From Desulfotomaculum sp. (GTDB lineage: Bacteria > Bacillota > Desulfotomaculia > Desulfotomaculales > Desulfohalotomaculaceae): a stretch of DNA of 7,242 nt. The position numbers and the translations under genes are program-made. The notes beneath the pieces were generated by a model. That model worked only from the letters and a program-made list of their open reading frames with translations, did not search any database and was not told the DNA's origin. Shown in pieces: positions 1 to 6,454 of the stretch. The stretch spans positions 2,457 through 9,698 of the forward strand of contig JAJOKN010000077.1 of assembly GCA_021129815.1 (NCBI GenBank), in the 5' to 3' direction. Each line of letters begins with the position of its first letter. Position 1 is the stretch's first letter.

Positions 1-5
1 TCTTT

Positions 6-52
6 AACAAGTCAACCTCCGAAAATGCGTTTTTTGGAGGTTGATTTGTTTT
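6..52 (+). terminator. Rho-independent terminator of the unseen upstream gene
   Basis: Bases 6-20 pair with 36-50 to form a 15-bp stem with a single G-T wobble. Its core is TCAACCTCC against GGAGGTTGA, the loop is about 15 bases, and a T-rich tail (TTTGTTTT, 45-52) overlaps the end of the stem. The T-run on the + side only indicates termination of + strand transcription entering from the left. In related Firmicutes the gene before folC is usually valS; that is inference, since no coding sequence is visible here. Because it lies 28 bases before folC, it could also act as an attenuator for folC. Confidence 0.85.
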
Positions 53-80
53 AAAATAAAAAGAGGAGTGTTGAGTTTTA

Positions 81-1412
81 GTGAATTACGGTGAGGCAAT
101 AAAATATCTTAAGAATTTAACTAAATTTGGCATAAATCTTGGACTTGATCGCATCACAGAGCTTTTAAGGCGAGTTGGCAATCCTCATTTGAAATTAAAG
201 GTGATTCATATTGGTGGGACAAATGGTAAAGGTTCGGTAGCAAATATGGTAGCTTCTGTATTACAAGCTGCAGGATATAAAACAGGTATTTTTACTTCTC
301 CACATTTACATAAATACACTGAGCGCTACAGGATTAATGGCGAGCAAATAAGCGAAGCAAGAGTCGCAGAGATTTTGACTATATTAAAGCCACATCTTGA
401 TGATATGGTTTTTGAAGGATTTGAATGCCCTACGGAATTTGAAGTGAGTACTGCTATAGCTTTTTGTTATTTCTATGAAGAGGATGTTGATTTGGTTGTG
501 TTGGAAGTTGGGATGGGAGGAGCTATAGACTCTACAAATGTTGTGCATCCATTAGTGTCTGTTATAACTAATGTGGATATGGATCATATGGAATATTTGG
601 GCAATACCATTTGCGAGATAGCAAGGACAAAAGCTGGTATTATAAAAAGAGGTGTACCGGTAGTTACAGCTGAAAACAAACCAGAAGCGCTTGGAATCAT
701 AAAGGATGCTTGTTTAAACAATAATGCCAAATTAACGATAGTCGGCAAGGATGTTGTATGGTACGAAAGCAACTCGTCTGATATTTCTGATAACGATGAA
801 AGCTTTATGTTTTTAGGACAGAAATTTAATGTAAAAACTTTGAAAAATGAATATTTAGATTTGCACCTGCCGCTTTTAGGCGAACATCAGAAGACAAATG
901 CAGCTACTGCGATAGCTGTGTTAGAGGAATTGCAGGAATATGGCATTTTTATTTCAGCTGATGAAATTAGAAGGGGTTTATCAAGTGTAAGATGGCCTGG
1001 AAGATTTGAAATTGTGAATAGAAATCCTGTTATCGTGTTAGATGGCGCTCACAACGTATCAGGGGTTGAAAGCCTCTGTAGCACATTGAACAAATATTTT
1101 AGCAAGAGAAATATAGTGCTTGTGTTGGGCATGCTGGCAGATAAAGAAAGAAAGAAGATAGTAGAAAAACTCGTTCCGATTTCAAAAAAAGTGGTGGTGA
1201 CAAAACCAAATTCTCCCAGAGCTCAAAGCTGGCAACAAATAGCACACTGGGCACGTGAATTTTTATCAGAAGTCTATTTGATTGAAAGAATACCAGAAGC
1301 AGTAGATAAAGCCATTGAAATAGCTGACTTAGAAGATATAATTTGCATTACCGGATCTCTCTATATGTTAGCAGATGCTCGCAAGCACATTTTGAGTTTG
1401 AAACATAAATAG
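81..1412 (+). CDS. folC: Folylpolyglutamate synthase / dihydrofolate synthase
   Basis: This cytosolic Mur-ligase-family enzyme uses ATP to add glutamate to (tetrahydro)folates; many bacterial homologues also join glutamate to dihydropteroate. At 443 residues it has the usual family length. Visible motifs, in order, are the P-loop GTNGKGS (46-52), FTSPHL (71-76), LEVGMGG (141-147), the D168-H169 pair in NVDMDHMEYLG, TKAGIIK (183-189) holding the lysine that is carbamylated in homologues, LGEHQKTNA (266-274), RWPGRFE (304-310), LDGAHN (320-325) and the C-terminal ITGSLYML (423-430). The start is GTG at 81: an in-frame stop lies just upstream at 72-74 and GAGGAG at 63-68 is the only ribosome site. 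Residue 148 is Ala where most homologues have Arg (GLGGR), a small oddity. folC follows a strong terminator and no clear promoter is seen, so its transcription is unresolved. Function is assigned with high confidence; whether it is mono- or bifunctional cannot be told. Confidence 0.97.
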   Translation: MNYGEAIKYLKNLTKFGINLGLDRITELLRRVGNPHLKLKVIHIGGTNGKGSVANMVASVLQAAGYKTGIFTSPHLHKYTERYRINGEQISEARVAEILTILKPHLDDMVFEGFECPTEFEVSTAIAFCYFYEEDVDLVVLEVGMGGAIDSTNVVHPLVSVITNVDMDHMEYLGNTICEIARTKAGIIKRGVPVVTAENKPEALGIIKDACLNNNAKLTIVGKDVVWYESNSSDISDNDESFMFLGQKFNVKTLKNEYLDLHLPLLGEHQKTNAATAIAVLEELQEYGIFISADEIRRGLSSVRWPGRFEIVNRNPVIVLDGAHNVSGVESLCSTLNKYFSKRNIVLVLGMLADKERKKIVEKLVPISKKVVVTKPNSPRAQSWQQIAHWAREFLSEVYLIERIPEAVDKAIEIADLEDIICITGSLYMLADARKHILSLKHK

Positions 1413-1447
1413 AGCTTTCTTTACATAAAAAAAATCTACCCTAGTTA

Positions 1448-1522
1448 AATTATACTGAGCGTCCGGACAGAGTGGTGGGAAGTTTGTTGGAAGACAGAGT
1501 GGCGATTTTTGTAAATCGATAA
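1448..1522 (+). pseudogene. Fragment of GerA-family spore germination receptor subunit
   Basis: Frame 1448-1519 reads NYTERPDRVVGSLLEDRVAI followed by FVNR and a stop at 1520-1522. From memory of the family, GerA/GerKA-type receptor A subunits carry a conserved block of the form YTERPD..A..LLEGRVAI.VDGTPF in the central soluble region before the membrane segments. The match is strong but stops abruptly where VDGTPF should follow, and an in-frame stop precedes it at 1442-1444. The N-terminal half and the whole membrane domain are missing, so this is a relic of perhaps 5% of the gene. It lies directly before a Ger(x)C C-terminal relic in the same orientation, the A-to-C order of gerA operons, which supports the identification. 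Confidence 0.75.
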
Positions 1523-1525
1523 GCA

Positions 1526-1703
1526 TTGCTGCATTTGGCGTTAACAAAAACTCAAAAAATGTCTGGGGTTTGGTGCAGCTGTTTATAGAAAATATCCAAA
1601 ATACTGGAATAAAATTTCGAGGAATTGGAAAGAAAAATATCCAGAGGTTGAAACTATAGTAAAAGTAAAATCAGTAATTAAAAGCAGTGGCTTAATAGCT
1701 TAA
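1526..1703 (+). pseudogene. C-terminal remnant of a Ger(x)C germination lipoprotein
   Basis: The main frame, from about 1566 to the stop at 1701-1703, reads GFGAAVYRKYPKYWNKISRN, then WKEKYPEVETIVKVKSVIKS and SGLIA. This matches, from family knowledge, the C-terminus of Ger(x)C proteins (GerAC/GerKC): ...QK.Y.aDifGFGe...rKYPk.W..ik..W.e.FPe..v.VkV...I..tGli. Upstream homology is scattered over frames. LALTKTQKM is read from 1535 in one frame and NVWG at 1558-1569 in the next. The expected DVWGFG then needs one extra T near 1570 to rejoin the main frame. No start codon, signal peptide or lipobox is present. Ger(x)C proteins are membrane-anchored third subunits of germinant receptors; this relic cannot make one. 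Confidence 0.78.
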
Positions 1704-1709
1704 GCCACT
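1686..1709. terminator. Perfect 10-bp hairpin at the end of the gerC relic
   Basis: AGTGGCTTAA (1686-1695) pairs perfectly with TTAAGCCACT (1700-1709) across a four-base TAGC loop. The stop codon of the gerC relic (1701-1703) lies inside the stem. On the + strand it is followed by TAAAGCATTTG, which is no proper T-run. On the - strand the continuation is GCTTTTAATT, slightly better. It may be a weak or decayed terminator of the old germination operon, or for folC transcripts that run on, since no other stem-loop follows folC. The hairpin is certain; the role is inferred. Confidence 0.4.
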
Positions 1710-1733
1710 TAAAGCATTTGAGTAAGCAAGGTG

Positions 1734-1959
1734 ATGAAAGATTAATATATTTGTATTGTTATTAATTTTTATAGCTGTTATTATATAATTTAAGTAAAAA
1801 AAGCTTTATAAAGAATTGATAATTTTTAGCATTTTGATGTCAATTGCAATGGTATTGTCTTTATACTTTTCAGCGGTTTATTTTATTATTATAATAATGT
1901 TAGTGTTATTTAAATTTTTATATATTTTTTATTTTAAAAAGGGGTTATTTGAAGGATGA
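1734..1959 (+). pseudogene. Decayed small membrane protein, last gene of the ger relic
   Basis: One frame from 1741 reads INIFVLLLIFIAVII, stop, FK, stop, then KKLYKELIIFSILMSIAMVL and a further hydrophobic stretch ending KKGLFEG with a stop at 1957-1959. The two in-frame stops are at 1786 and 1795. An ATG at 1734, after AAGGTG, is out of frame with this reading by one base and hits a stop after three codons. The pattern, two hydrophobic segments split by a basic KKxxKEL linker, resembles small two-TM proteins that I recall downstream of gerA operons in clostridia; that match is from memory and not certain. A 40-residue open stretch from ATG 1837 survives, and its stop overlaps the rex ATG (ATGA, 1956-1959), so residual translation coupled to rex is conceivable. 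Most likely it is dead. Confidence 0.5.
1762..1789 (+). promoter_or_regulatory. Possible sigma-A promoter for the rex-maf-radC-mre unit
   Basis: A consensus -10 box TATAAT (1784-1789) has a weak -35-like TTAATT (1762-1767) 16 bases upstream. It would give a 5' leader of roughly 160 bases before rex. The surrounding DNA is extremely AT-rich, so TATAAT occurs easily by chance, and no Rex-type operator (TTGTTAA-N4-TTAACAA) overlaps it. It is offered only because the rex operon needs a promoter somewhere in the folC-rex gap. Confidence 0.2.
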
Positions 1960-2618
1960 AAATCTTTAAAATACCTGAAGCTACAATAACAAGGTTGTCT
2001 GTATATTCTAGATATTTAAAAGACTTAGAAAAAAAGGGAGTTGTTACAATATCTTCAAGTGAAATTGCTGAAGGTGTTGGGGTCAGCTCTGCACAGGTTC
2101 GCAAAGATTTAGCTTATTTTGGCGAGTTTGGAACTAAGGGTGTTGGTTATAACGTAAAAGATTTGCTTTCCTATATTAGAAAAATACTGGGATTGAATAA
2201 AACATGGAATCTTATATTGATTGGCGCAGGTAATTTAGGATCTGCATTGGTTACATATCAGGAATTTAAAGATAGGGGTTTTAATATTGTTGGGGTTTTT
2301 GACAATGACTTAGTAAAAATAGGAAAGCAAATAGCGGATTTAAAAGTGTTGCCGGTTGAGGATTTGCCAGATATTATTGAAAAGTACGACGTGCGCATTG
2401 GCATTATAGCTGTGCCAGCAAAAGCAGCACAGTCAGTAGCTGATGTGCTTGTGAAAAATGGGATTAAAGCAATCTTAAATTTTGCGCCTATAAATATACA
2501 TTTACCTAAGGGCATAGCAATACAGAATGTGGATTTATCAATAAAGCTGGAGGCTTTAACTTTTAGCTTAACAGCTTCAAGACAACAATATAAGTTAAAT
2601 GTTGAACATGATGAATAA
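1956..2618 (+). CDS. rex: Redox-sensing transcriptional repressor Rex
   Basis: Rex is a cytosolic homodimeric repressor that binds operators when NAD+ dominates and releases them when NADH rises. In anaerobic Firmicutes it controls alcohol, lactate, butyrate and hydrogenase genes. Its 220 residues fit the family. The N-terminal winged helix spans about 1-78, with [13 protein letters not shown] (5-17) and the recognition-helix region [19 protein letters not shown] (44-62). The Rossmann domain follows, with GAGNLG (90-95), the acidic end of beta-2 at VFDND (114-118), NFAP (175-178) and the C-terminal [11 protein letters not shown] (193-203), which precedes the domain-swapped helix. ATG 1956 is chosen because AAGGGG (1939-1944) lies 11 bases upstream and family members begin the same way. 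It heads a closely spaced series with maf 43 bases downstream. No Rex operator was seen before it, so autoregulation is not supported here. Confidence 0.96.
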   Translation: MKIFKIPEATITRLSVYSRYLKDLEKKGVVTISSSEIAEGVGVSSAQVRKDLAYFGEFGTKGVGYNVKDLLSYIRKILGLNKTWNLILIGAGNLGSALVTYQEFKDRGFNIVGVFDNDLVKIGKQIADLKVLPVEDLPDIIEKYDVRIGIIAVPAKAAQSVADVLVKNGIKAILNFAPINIHLPKGIAIQNVDLSIKLEALTFSLTASRQQYKLNVEHDE

Positions 2619-2642
2619 CTGACTGATAACGAATTGTTTGCG

Positions 2643-2651
2643 AAGTGGGTG
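2643..2651 (+). promoter_or_regulatory. Ribosome binding site that selects the maf start
   Basis: AAGTGGGTG (2643-2651) resembles AAGGAGGTG with one change and lies 10 bases before ATG 2662. It sits inside the N-terminal extension that a TTG start at 2638 would give, so it argues for the ATG. Confidence 0.55.
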
Positions 2652-2661
2652 TTTTGATGGT

Positions 2662-3249
2662 ATGTTAATTTTGGCTTCTTCGTCTCCCAGAAGGTATGAA
2701 CTTTTAAAAATGGTTGGTTTATCATTTGAAGTAGAATATCCAGATATATCAGAAGATATTCCTTTTACAAAGCCAGATGAGATGGTGAAAACACTTGCTG
2801 AGAAAAAAGCACGTGCCGTAGCTGATGTTAAAAGTGAAGGTCTTGTTATTGGCAGCGATACGCTGGTATTTTGCGACGGAGATATTTTAGGAAAGCCTAA
2901 AAATAAAGAGCATGCTGTGAGTATGCTGCTTAAGTTGCAGGGAAATGTTCACTATGTTTATAGTGGAGTAGCTATTGTAGATGCTAAGACTAAAAAATCA
3001 GCAGTTGATTATCGTAGGACCAAAGTTATTTTTAAGCCTATGAACTTGGACGAAATCAACGCTTATGTTGAGGCTGAAAAACCTTTTGATAAAGCTGGTG
3101 CGTATGGCATACAGGGTAGAGCAGCTGTTTTCATTGAGGGTATAGAAGGATGCTACTATAACGTAATGGGTTTGCCGCTTGCATGTTTATTTTCTATGCT
3201 GAAAGAGTTTGACTGTAACCTAGTTAAATCTATCTTTAAAGGAAAGTAA
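2662..3249 (+). CDS. maf: Maf-family nucleotide pyrophosphatase (dTTP/UTP type)
   Basis: Maf proteins hydrolyse canonical and modified nucleoside triphosphates to monophosphates plus pyrophosphate. The YhdE-like branch prefers dTTP, UTP and modified pyrimidine nucleotides, and overexpression in Bacillus blocks septum formation. With ATG 2662 the protein has 195 residues, normal for the family, and begins directly with the conserved MLILASSSPRR (1-11). Other signatures are IGSDTLV (63-69), with the catalytic-region Asp, GKP (77-79), DKAGAYGIQG (143-152) and GCYYNVMGLP (163-172). A TTG at 2638 would add eight residues (MRSGCFDG) that no homologue needs, and the ribosome site lies inside that extension. 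Substrate preference (pyrimidine versus m7GTP) is inferred from overall resemblance. maf directly before radC-mreBCD matches the classical Bacillus order. The spacing to radC is 44 bases with no terminator, so co-transcription is likely. Confidence 0.94.
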   Translation: MLILASSSPRRYELLKMVGLSFEVEYPDISEDIPFTKPDEMVKTLAEKKARAVADVKSEGLVIGSDTLVFCDGDILGKPKNKEHAVSMLLKLQGNVHYVYSGVAIVDAKTKKSAVDYRRTKVIFKPMNLDEINAYVEAEKPFDKAGAYGIQGRAAVFIEGIEGCYYNVMGLPLACLFSMLKEFDCNLVKSIFKGK

Positions 3250-3281
3250 ATAGGATTTTTGATTATTTTACTTTGAGTTAT

Positions 3282-3286
3282 GGAGG
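3282..3286 (+). promoter_or_regulatory. Ribosome binding site that selects the radC TTG start
   Basis: GGAGG (3282-3286) lies 7 bases before TTG 3294. It falls inside the reading frame that a TTG at 3273 would open, which makes the downstream TTG the credible start. Confidence 0.75.
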
Positions 3287-3293
3287 ATGTTCG

Positions 3294-3977
3294 TTGGAGT
3301 ATTTGACTTTAAAAGAAATGCCAGAACAACAAAGACCAAGAGAGCGGCTACTGCATTTTGGAGCTTCTTCACTGTCAGATATTGAACTTTTGGCAATTTT
3401 ACTGCGAACAGGAACAAAAAATGCTTCGGCGATAGATTTAGCCAAGCTGCTTTTGGCAAAATTTGGAGATTTGCAAGGTTTGCTCGATGCTTCAGTGGAA
3501 GAAATGGCTAAGCTAAAAGGAATTGGCACAGCAAAAGCTGTGCAGATAAAAGCAGCTTTGGAATTAAGCAAGCGTCTTATGATTTTGCCTTCAGCAAAAC
3601 GGGTTACAATTAGAACGCCAAAAGATGTTGCTGCGCTGGTTATGGGTGATATGCGCTATTTGGACAAAGAGTATTTTAGAGCTTTGTTGTTGAATACTAA
3701 AAACCAAGTGCTGTCGATAGAAACTATAAGCATTGGCACTTTAGATTCTTCTATGGTACATCCTAGAGAGCTTTTTAAAATAGCTGTAAAGAAAAGTGCT
3801 GCAGCATTGATATTAGTCCATAACCATCCAAGTGGAGATCCAACTCCAAGTAAGGATGATATAAATATCACAAAGAGGATTGTAAAAAGTGGGGAGATTT
3901 TAGGCATATCGGTTTTAGATCATGTGATAATTGGAGATAATAAATTCATTAGCTTGAAAACTGAAGGATTGATTTAA
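3294..3977 (+). CDS. radC: RadC-family JAMM-domain protein
   Basis: RadC proteins combine an N-terminal helix-hairpin-helix region with a C-terminal MPN/JAMM metalloprotease-like fold. The old link to DNA repair is not well supported and the molecular function is unsettled. With TTG 3294 the protein has 227 residues and begins EYLTLKEMPEQQRPRERLL (from residue 2), as in Bacillus homologues. The HhH motif is KLKGIGTAKAVQI (73-85). The JAMM motif, H176-N-H178-P-S-G-D-P-T-P-S186-x-x-D189, is complete, so the metal ligands are present. An upstream TTG at 3273 would add seven residues but would place the strong GGAGG inside the gene. It sits between maf and mreB, the standard position in Firmicutes, with 30 bases to mreB. 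Mobile-element or phage-borne RadC relatives exist, but this context marks it as the chromosomal housekeeping copy. Confidence 0.95.
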   Translation: MEYLTLKEMPEQQRPRERLLHFGASSLSDIELLAILLRTGTKNASAIDLAKLLLAKFGDLQGLLDASVEEMAKLKGIGTAKAVQIKAALELSKRLMILPSAKRVTIRTPKDVAALVMGDMRYLDKEYFRALLLNTKNQVLSIETISIGTLDSSMVHPRELFKIAVKKSAAALILVHNHPSGDPTPSKDDINITKRIVKSGEILGISVLDHVIIGDNKFISLKTEGLI

Positions 3978-4007
3978 AAACTTTATGAATTAAGAAGGAG
4001 CATCAAT

Positions 4008-5039
4008 ATGAGAATAGGATTGATTGCTAAAGATTTAGGAATAGATTTAGGAACAGCTAATTCACTGGTATATGTTAAAGGCAAGGGAATATTTATAAAA
4101 GAGCCATCGGTTGTTGCAATTAGAAAGGAGACCAACCAAGTATTAGCTGTTGGTGAAGAAGCAAAGAGAATGATTGGACGTACTCCTGGGGATATTGTTG
4201 CAATTAGGCCAATGAAAGATGGAGTGATTGCTGATTTTGATGTTACACAGAGCATGATTAAATATTTTATGAGTAAGGCGCTTAAAAATGGGAGTTATTT
4301 GATAAAGCCGCGAGTAGTAATAAGCGTACCGTCAGGAGTGACGGCTGTGGAAGAACGTGCAGTGCGTGAAGCGGCACTGCAGGCAGGTGCTAGAGAAGCT
4401 TATTTAATTGAAGAACCAATGGCTGCTGCTGTAGGAGCAGGTTTGCCAGTACATGAGCCGGCAGGAAATATGATTGTGGACATTGGCGGTGGAACGACTG
4501 AAGTAGCTGTTATTTCTCTTGGAGGAATTGTAACCAGTCGTTCTATAAGGATTGCTGGAGATGAAATGGATGAGGCTATTATTCAACATGTAAAACGTAC
4601 ATATAATTTAATGATTGGAGAACGCACTGCTGAAGAAATTAAAATTAAAATAGGAAGTGCTTATCCCATTGAGAAAGTAGAAAAAGAAGAAATTCGGGGA
4701 AGAGACCTGGTTACTGGCTTACCAAAGACACTTACAATTACATCTGAAGAGGTTTATAAAGCATTATCTGAGCCTGTAAGCAGCATAGTAGAAGCAATTA
4801 GAGTAACGCTTGAGAGAACTCCTCCAGAACTGTCAGCAGACATTATGGACAGGGGAATTATAATGGCAGGTGGAGGCTCACTGTTAAGAGGATTAGATCG
4901 CTTGATCAGCGAATCAACAGGCATGCCTGTGCATGTGGCAGAAGAACCGTTGATTGCAGTTGCGCAAGGAACAGGAAAAGTACTTGAAAACATAAATATA
5001 TTGAGAAAAATTTTAATTCAACCTAAAAAGCTATCGTGA
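4008..5039 (+). CDS. mreB: Rod-shape-determining actin homologue MreB
   Basis: MreB is an actin-like ATPase that forms membrane-associated filaments and directs lateral cell-wall synthesis by the elongasome (RodA, PBP2, MreC, MreD). The 343 residues match the family. ATP-site motifs are phosphate-1 DLGTAN (13-18), phosphate-2 DIGGGTTE (158-165) and the adenosine motif AGGGS (287-291). [11 protein letters not shown] (135-145) and the effector stretch [16 protein letters not shown] (107-122) are also typical. ATG 4008 has an excellent ribosome site, AAGAAGGAG (3992-4000), 7 bases upstream. Paralogues Mbl and MreBH share these motifs; position immediately before mreC and mreD makes MreB the best name. 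The extreme N-terminus [11 protein letters not shown] (1-11) is moderately hydrophobic and could help membrane contact, which is inference. The gene ends 18 bases before mreC. Confidence 0.98.
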   Translation: MRIGLIAKDLGIDLGTANSLVYVKGKGIFIKEPSVVAIRKETNQVLAVGEEAKRMIGRTPGDIVAIRPMKDGVIADFDVTQSMIKYFMSKALKNGSYLIKPRVVISVPSGVTAVEERAVREAALQAGAREAYLIEEPMAAAVGAGLPVHEPAGNMIVDIGGGTTEVAVISLGGIVTSRSIRIAGDEMDEAIIQHVKRTYNLMIGERTAEEIKIKIGSAYPIEKVEKEEIRGRDLVTGLPKTLTITSEEVYKALSEPVSSIVEAIRVTLERTPPELSADIMDRGIIMAGGGSLLRGLDRLISESTGMPVHVAEEPLIAVAQGTGKVLENINILRKILIQPKKLS

Positions 5040-5057
5040 TAGAGGTGTGTCTTTAAA

Positions 5058-5912
5058 TTGGTGTCTGACAATTATAAAAAAATACTCATTGTAGCTATAG
5101 TTATAACACTTGCGATATTTATGATACGAGCAACGCACTTAGAAAGAGAAATAACAGTTCCGGAAATAGCATTTAAATATATTTTTACACCTTTTCAAAT
5201 GGCAGTTGTTGCTATTGAAAATGCAGGTAAAAGTGGAATTTCTTTTTTGATTTCTTTAAAGGACTTGGCAGAGGAAAACAAGAAGTTAAAGGAAGAAGTA
5301 CGACAACTAAAGAGTGAACTTGCTAAAATGGAAGAATATAAGATACAAAACAGGCGGCTTAAAGAGCTTTTGCAATACAAGGAGTTTACAATTGATAATT
5401 ATGATTTAATCAGTGCTGGTGTTATTGGGCGAAACCCAAGCAATTGGTTTAGTACCATTACAATCAATCGAGGAATGCAGGATGGTATAAAGCCCGACAT
5501 GACTGTATTAGTGCCAGAAGGCTTGGTGGGTAGAGTGGTGATTGTCCACAGCAATACTGCAGAAGTTCTATTGATAACTGATCCACGCATGGGAGTAGGT
5601 GCTGTAGTTCAACAAACAAGGCTTCCTGGTGTTGTAAGAGGAGTCACAGGTAGTTGTGAAAGGCTTAAAATGTTGCATTTGCCCAAAGATACACAGATAA
5701 AGAGAAATCAAGTTGTTGTAACTTCTGGCCTAGGGGGTGTTTATCCAAAAGGAATTAGAATAGGAAGAATACTTAAAGCCTACAATGATCCCAGCGGATT
5801 GTTTCAGATTGCGGAAGTAGAACCTTTTGTTGATTTTAAAAGGTTAGAGTATGTATTTGTAGTAACTGAGGTATATAATCCTGAAATTAACTTACTGGAA
5901 GGTATGGAATGA
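5058..5912 (+). CDS. mreC: Cell-shape protein MreC
   Basis: MreC is a single-pass membrane protein whose extracytoplasmic part activates the PBP2-RodA wall synthase and links it to MreB. The 284 residues show an N-terminal transmembrane segment (about 8-24), a heptad-rich coiled coil (about 66-108, with Glu-, Lys- and Leu-rich repeats beginning LKDLAEENKKLKEEVRQLK) and the beta-rich C-terminal domain. The latter is marked by GVIGRNPSNWFSTITINRG (121-139), PEGLVGRV (153-160), TSGLGGVYPKGI (222-233) and VEPFVDFKRLEYVFVV (254-269). The start is TTG 5058, followed at once by GTG 5061; GAGGTG (5042-5047) spaces 10 bases from the TTG and 13 from the GTG, so TTG is slightly preferred. The stop codon overlaps the mreD start as ATGA (5909-5912), implying translational coupling and stoichiometric synthesis. 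Confidence 0.96.
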   Translation: MVSDNYKKILIVAIVITLAIFMIRATHLEREITVPEIAFKYIFTPFQMAVVAIENAGKSGISFLISLKDLAEENKKLKEEVRQLKSELAKMEEYKIQNRRLKELLQYKEFTIDNYDLISAGVIGRNPSNWFSTITINRGMQDGIKPDMTVLVPEGLVGRVVIVHSNTAEVLLITDPRMGVGAVVQQTRLPGVVRGVTGSCERLKMLHLPKDTQIKRNQVVVTSGLGGVYPKGIRIGRILKAYNDPSGLFQIAEVEPFVDFKRLEYVFVVTEVYNPEINLLEGME

Positions 5913-6415
5913 AAAAATTAAGATTGTTTTTTTTGGCTTTTATTTTGTTAGCATTAATACTTCAAACTACAGTGGTAGATCTCTTTAGAGTTTACAGCAT
6001 AAAGCCTGACTTGGTTTTACTGGTAGTTATTTTTTTAGGATTTATGTATGGCAAGAGGGATGGAATGCTTGCAGGCTTTTTGGGGGGCTTGTTTTCTGAC
6101 TTAGCGGCGGGTAGTTACATAGGCTTAAATATAATGAGCTATTTGGCAGCAGGGTATCTTGCAGGAATGGGAAAAAACAATTTTTATAAAGATAATGTAT
6201 TTGTTGCTTCTGTAATCTGTGTTATCGGCACGCTTTTATCGCAACTTGTGTATTACTTGCTGTTATTGTTTTTAATTGTTGATGTTCCAGTGCTTCACGG
6301 AATAAAGATCATTGTTGGGGTAGCTTTATATAATGGCTTTTTAACTCTTATCTTATATAGGTGGTTTTATATGTTTTTTATTTCAAAGGGATATTTAAAA
6401 GATGTGGATGTTTAA
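5909..6415 (+). CDS. mreD: Cell-shape membrane protein MreD
   Basis: MreD is a small polytopic membrane protein that partners MreC in the elongasome. The 168-residue length is usual. Hydrophobic segments lie at about 5-24, 33-47, 52-66, 70-86, 97-123 and 132-157, giving five or six membrane spans. Family features include KPDLVLLVVIFLGFMYG (32-48), a GLFSDLAAGSYIGLN stretch (60-74) with the conserved Asp and GLN, and AAGYLAGMGKN (80-90). ATG 5909 overlaps the mreC stop by four bases, and GGAAGG (5897-5902) inside mreC serves as its ribosome site at 6 bases spacing. MreD sequences diverge quickly, so the assignment rests on topology and motifs plus its position after mreC. No terminator follows; fumA begins 39 bases after the stop. 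Confidence 0.94.
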   Translation: MKKLRLFFLAFILLALILQTTVVDLFRVYSIKPDLVLLVVIFLGFMYGKRDGMLAGFLGGLFSDLAAGSYIGLNIMSYLAAGYLAGMGKNNFYKDNVFVASVICVIGTLLSQLVYYLLLLFLIVDVPVLHGIKIIVGVALYNGFLTLILYRWFYMFFISKGYLKDVDV

Positions 6416-6454
6416 ATTTTATTGAAATAGAAATTTTTTTAAGGAGTTTTTGCG

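Noticed and set aside
3..10. TTTAACAA as a Rex operator half-site (also TTAACAA at 1541-1547)
   Set aside because: Rex operators need the paired TTGTTAA half about four bases away. It is absent at 1541, and the sequence before position 1 is not available. The first site also overlaps the terminator stem.
1448..1703. Transposase remnant as an explanation of the aromatic- and lysine-rich reading (YRKYPKYW...NWKEKYP)
   Set aside because: First considered because IS256-type transposases have WxxKYP-like stretches. The whole C-terminal pattern through VKVKS...SGLI fits Ger(x)C better, and the GerA-like block just upstream fits a ger operon. No inverted terminal repeats or target duplications were seen.
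2638..2661. N-terminal extension of Maf from TTG 2638
   Set aside because: The eight extra residues do not match the family, and the ribosome site AAGTGGGTG lies inside them; ATG 2662 starts directly at the conserved MLILASSSPRR.
2258..2725. 155-codon open frame on the - strand across the rex 3' end and maf start
   Set aside because: It is antisense to clearly conserved rex and maf coding sequence, has no recognisable domain and low-complexity composition; it is a shadow frame.
5031..5042. Inverted repeat CTATC-GT-GATAG at the mreB-mreC junction
   Set aside because: The stem is five bases with a two-base loop and no T-run, so it cannot be a terminator and is probably chance.
5942..5958. TTGTTAGCATTAATAC in mreD as a possible Rex site
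   Set aside because: Only one half resembles the operator, and it lies inside the MreD membrane-segment codons.
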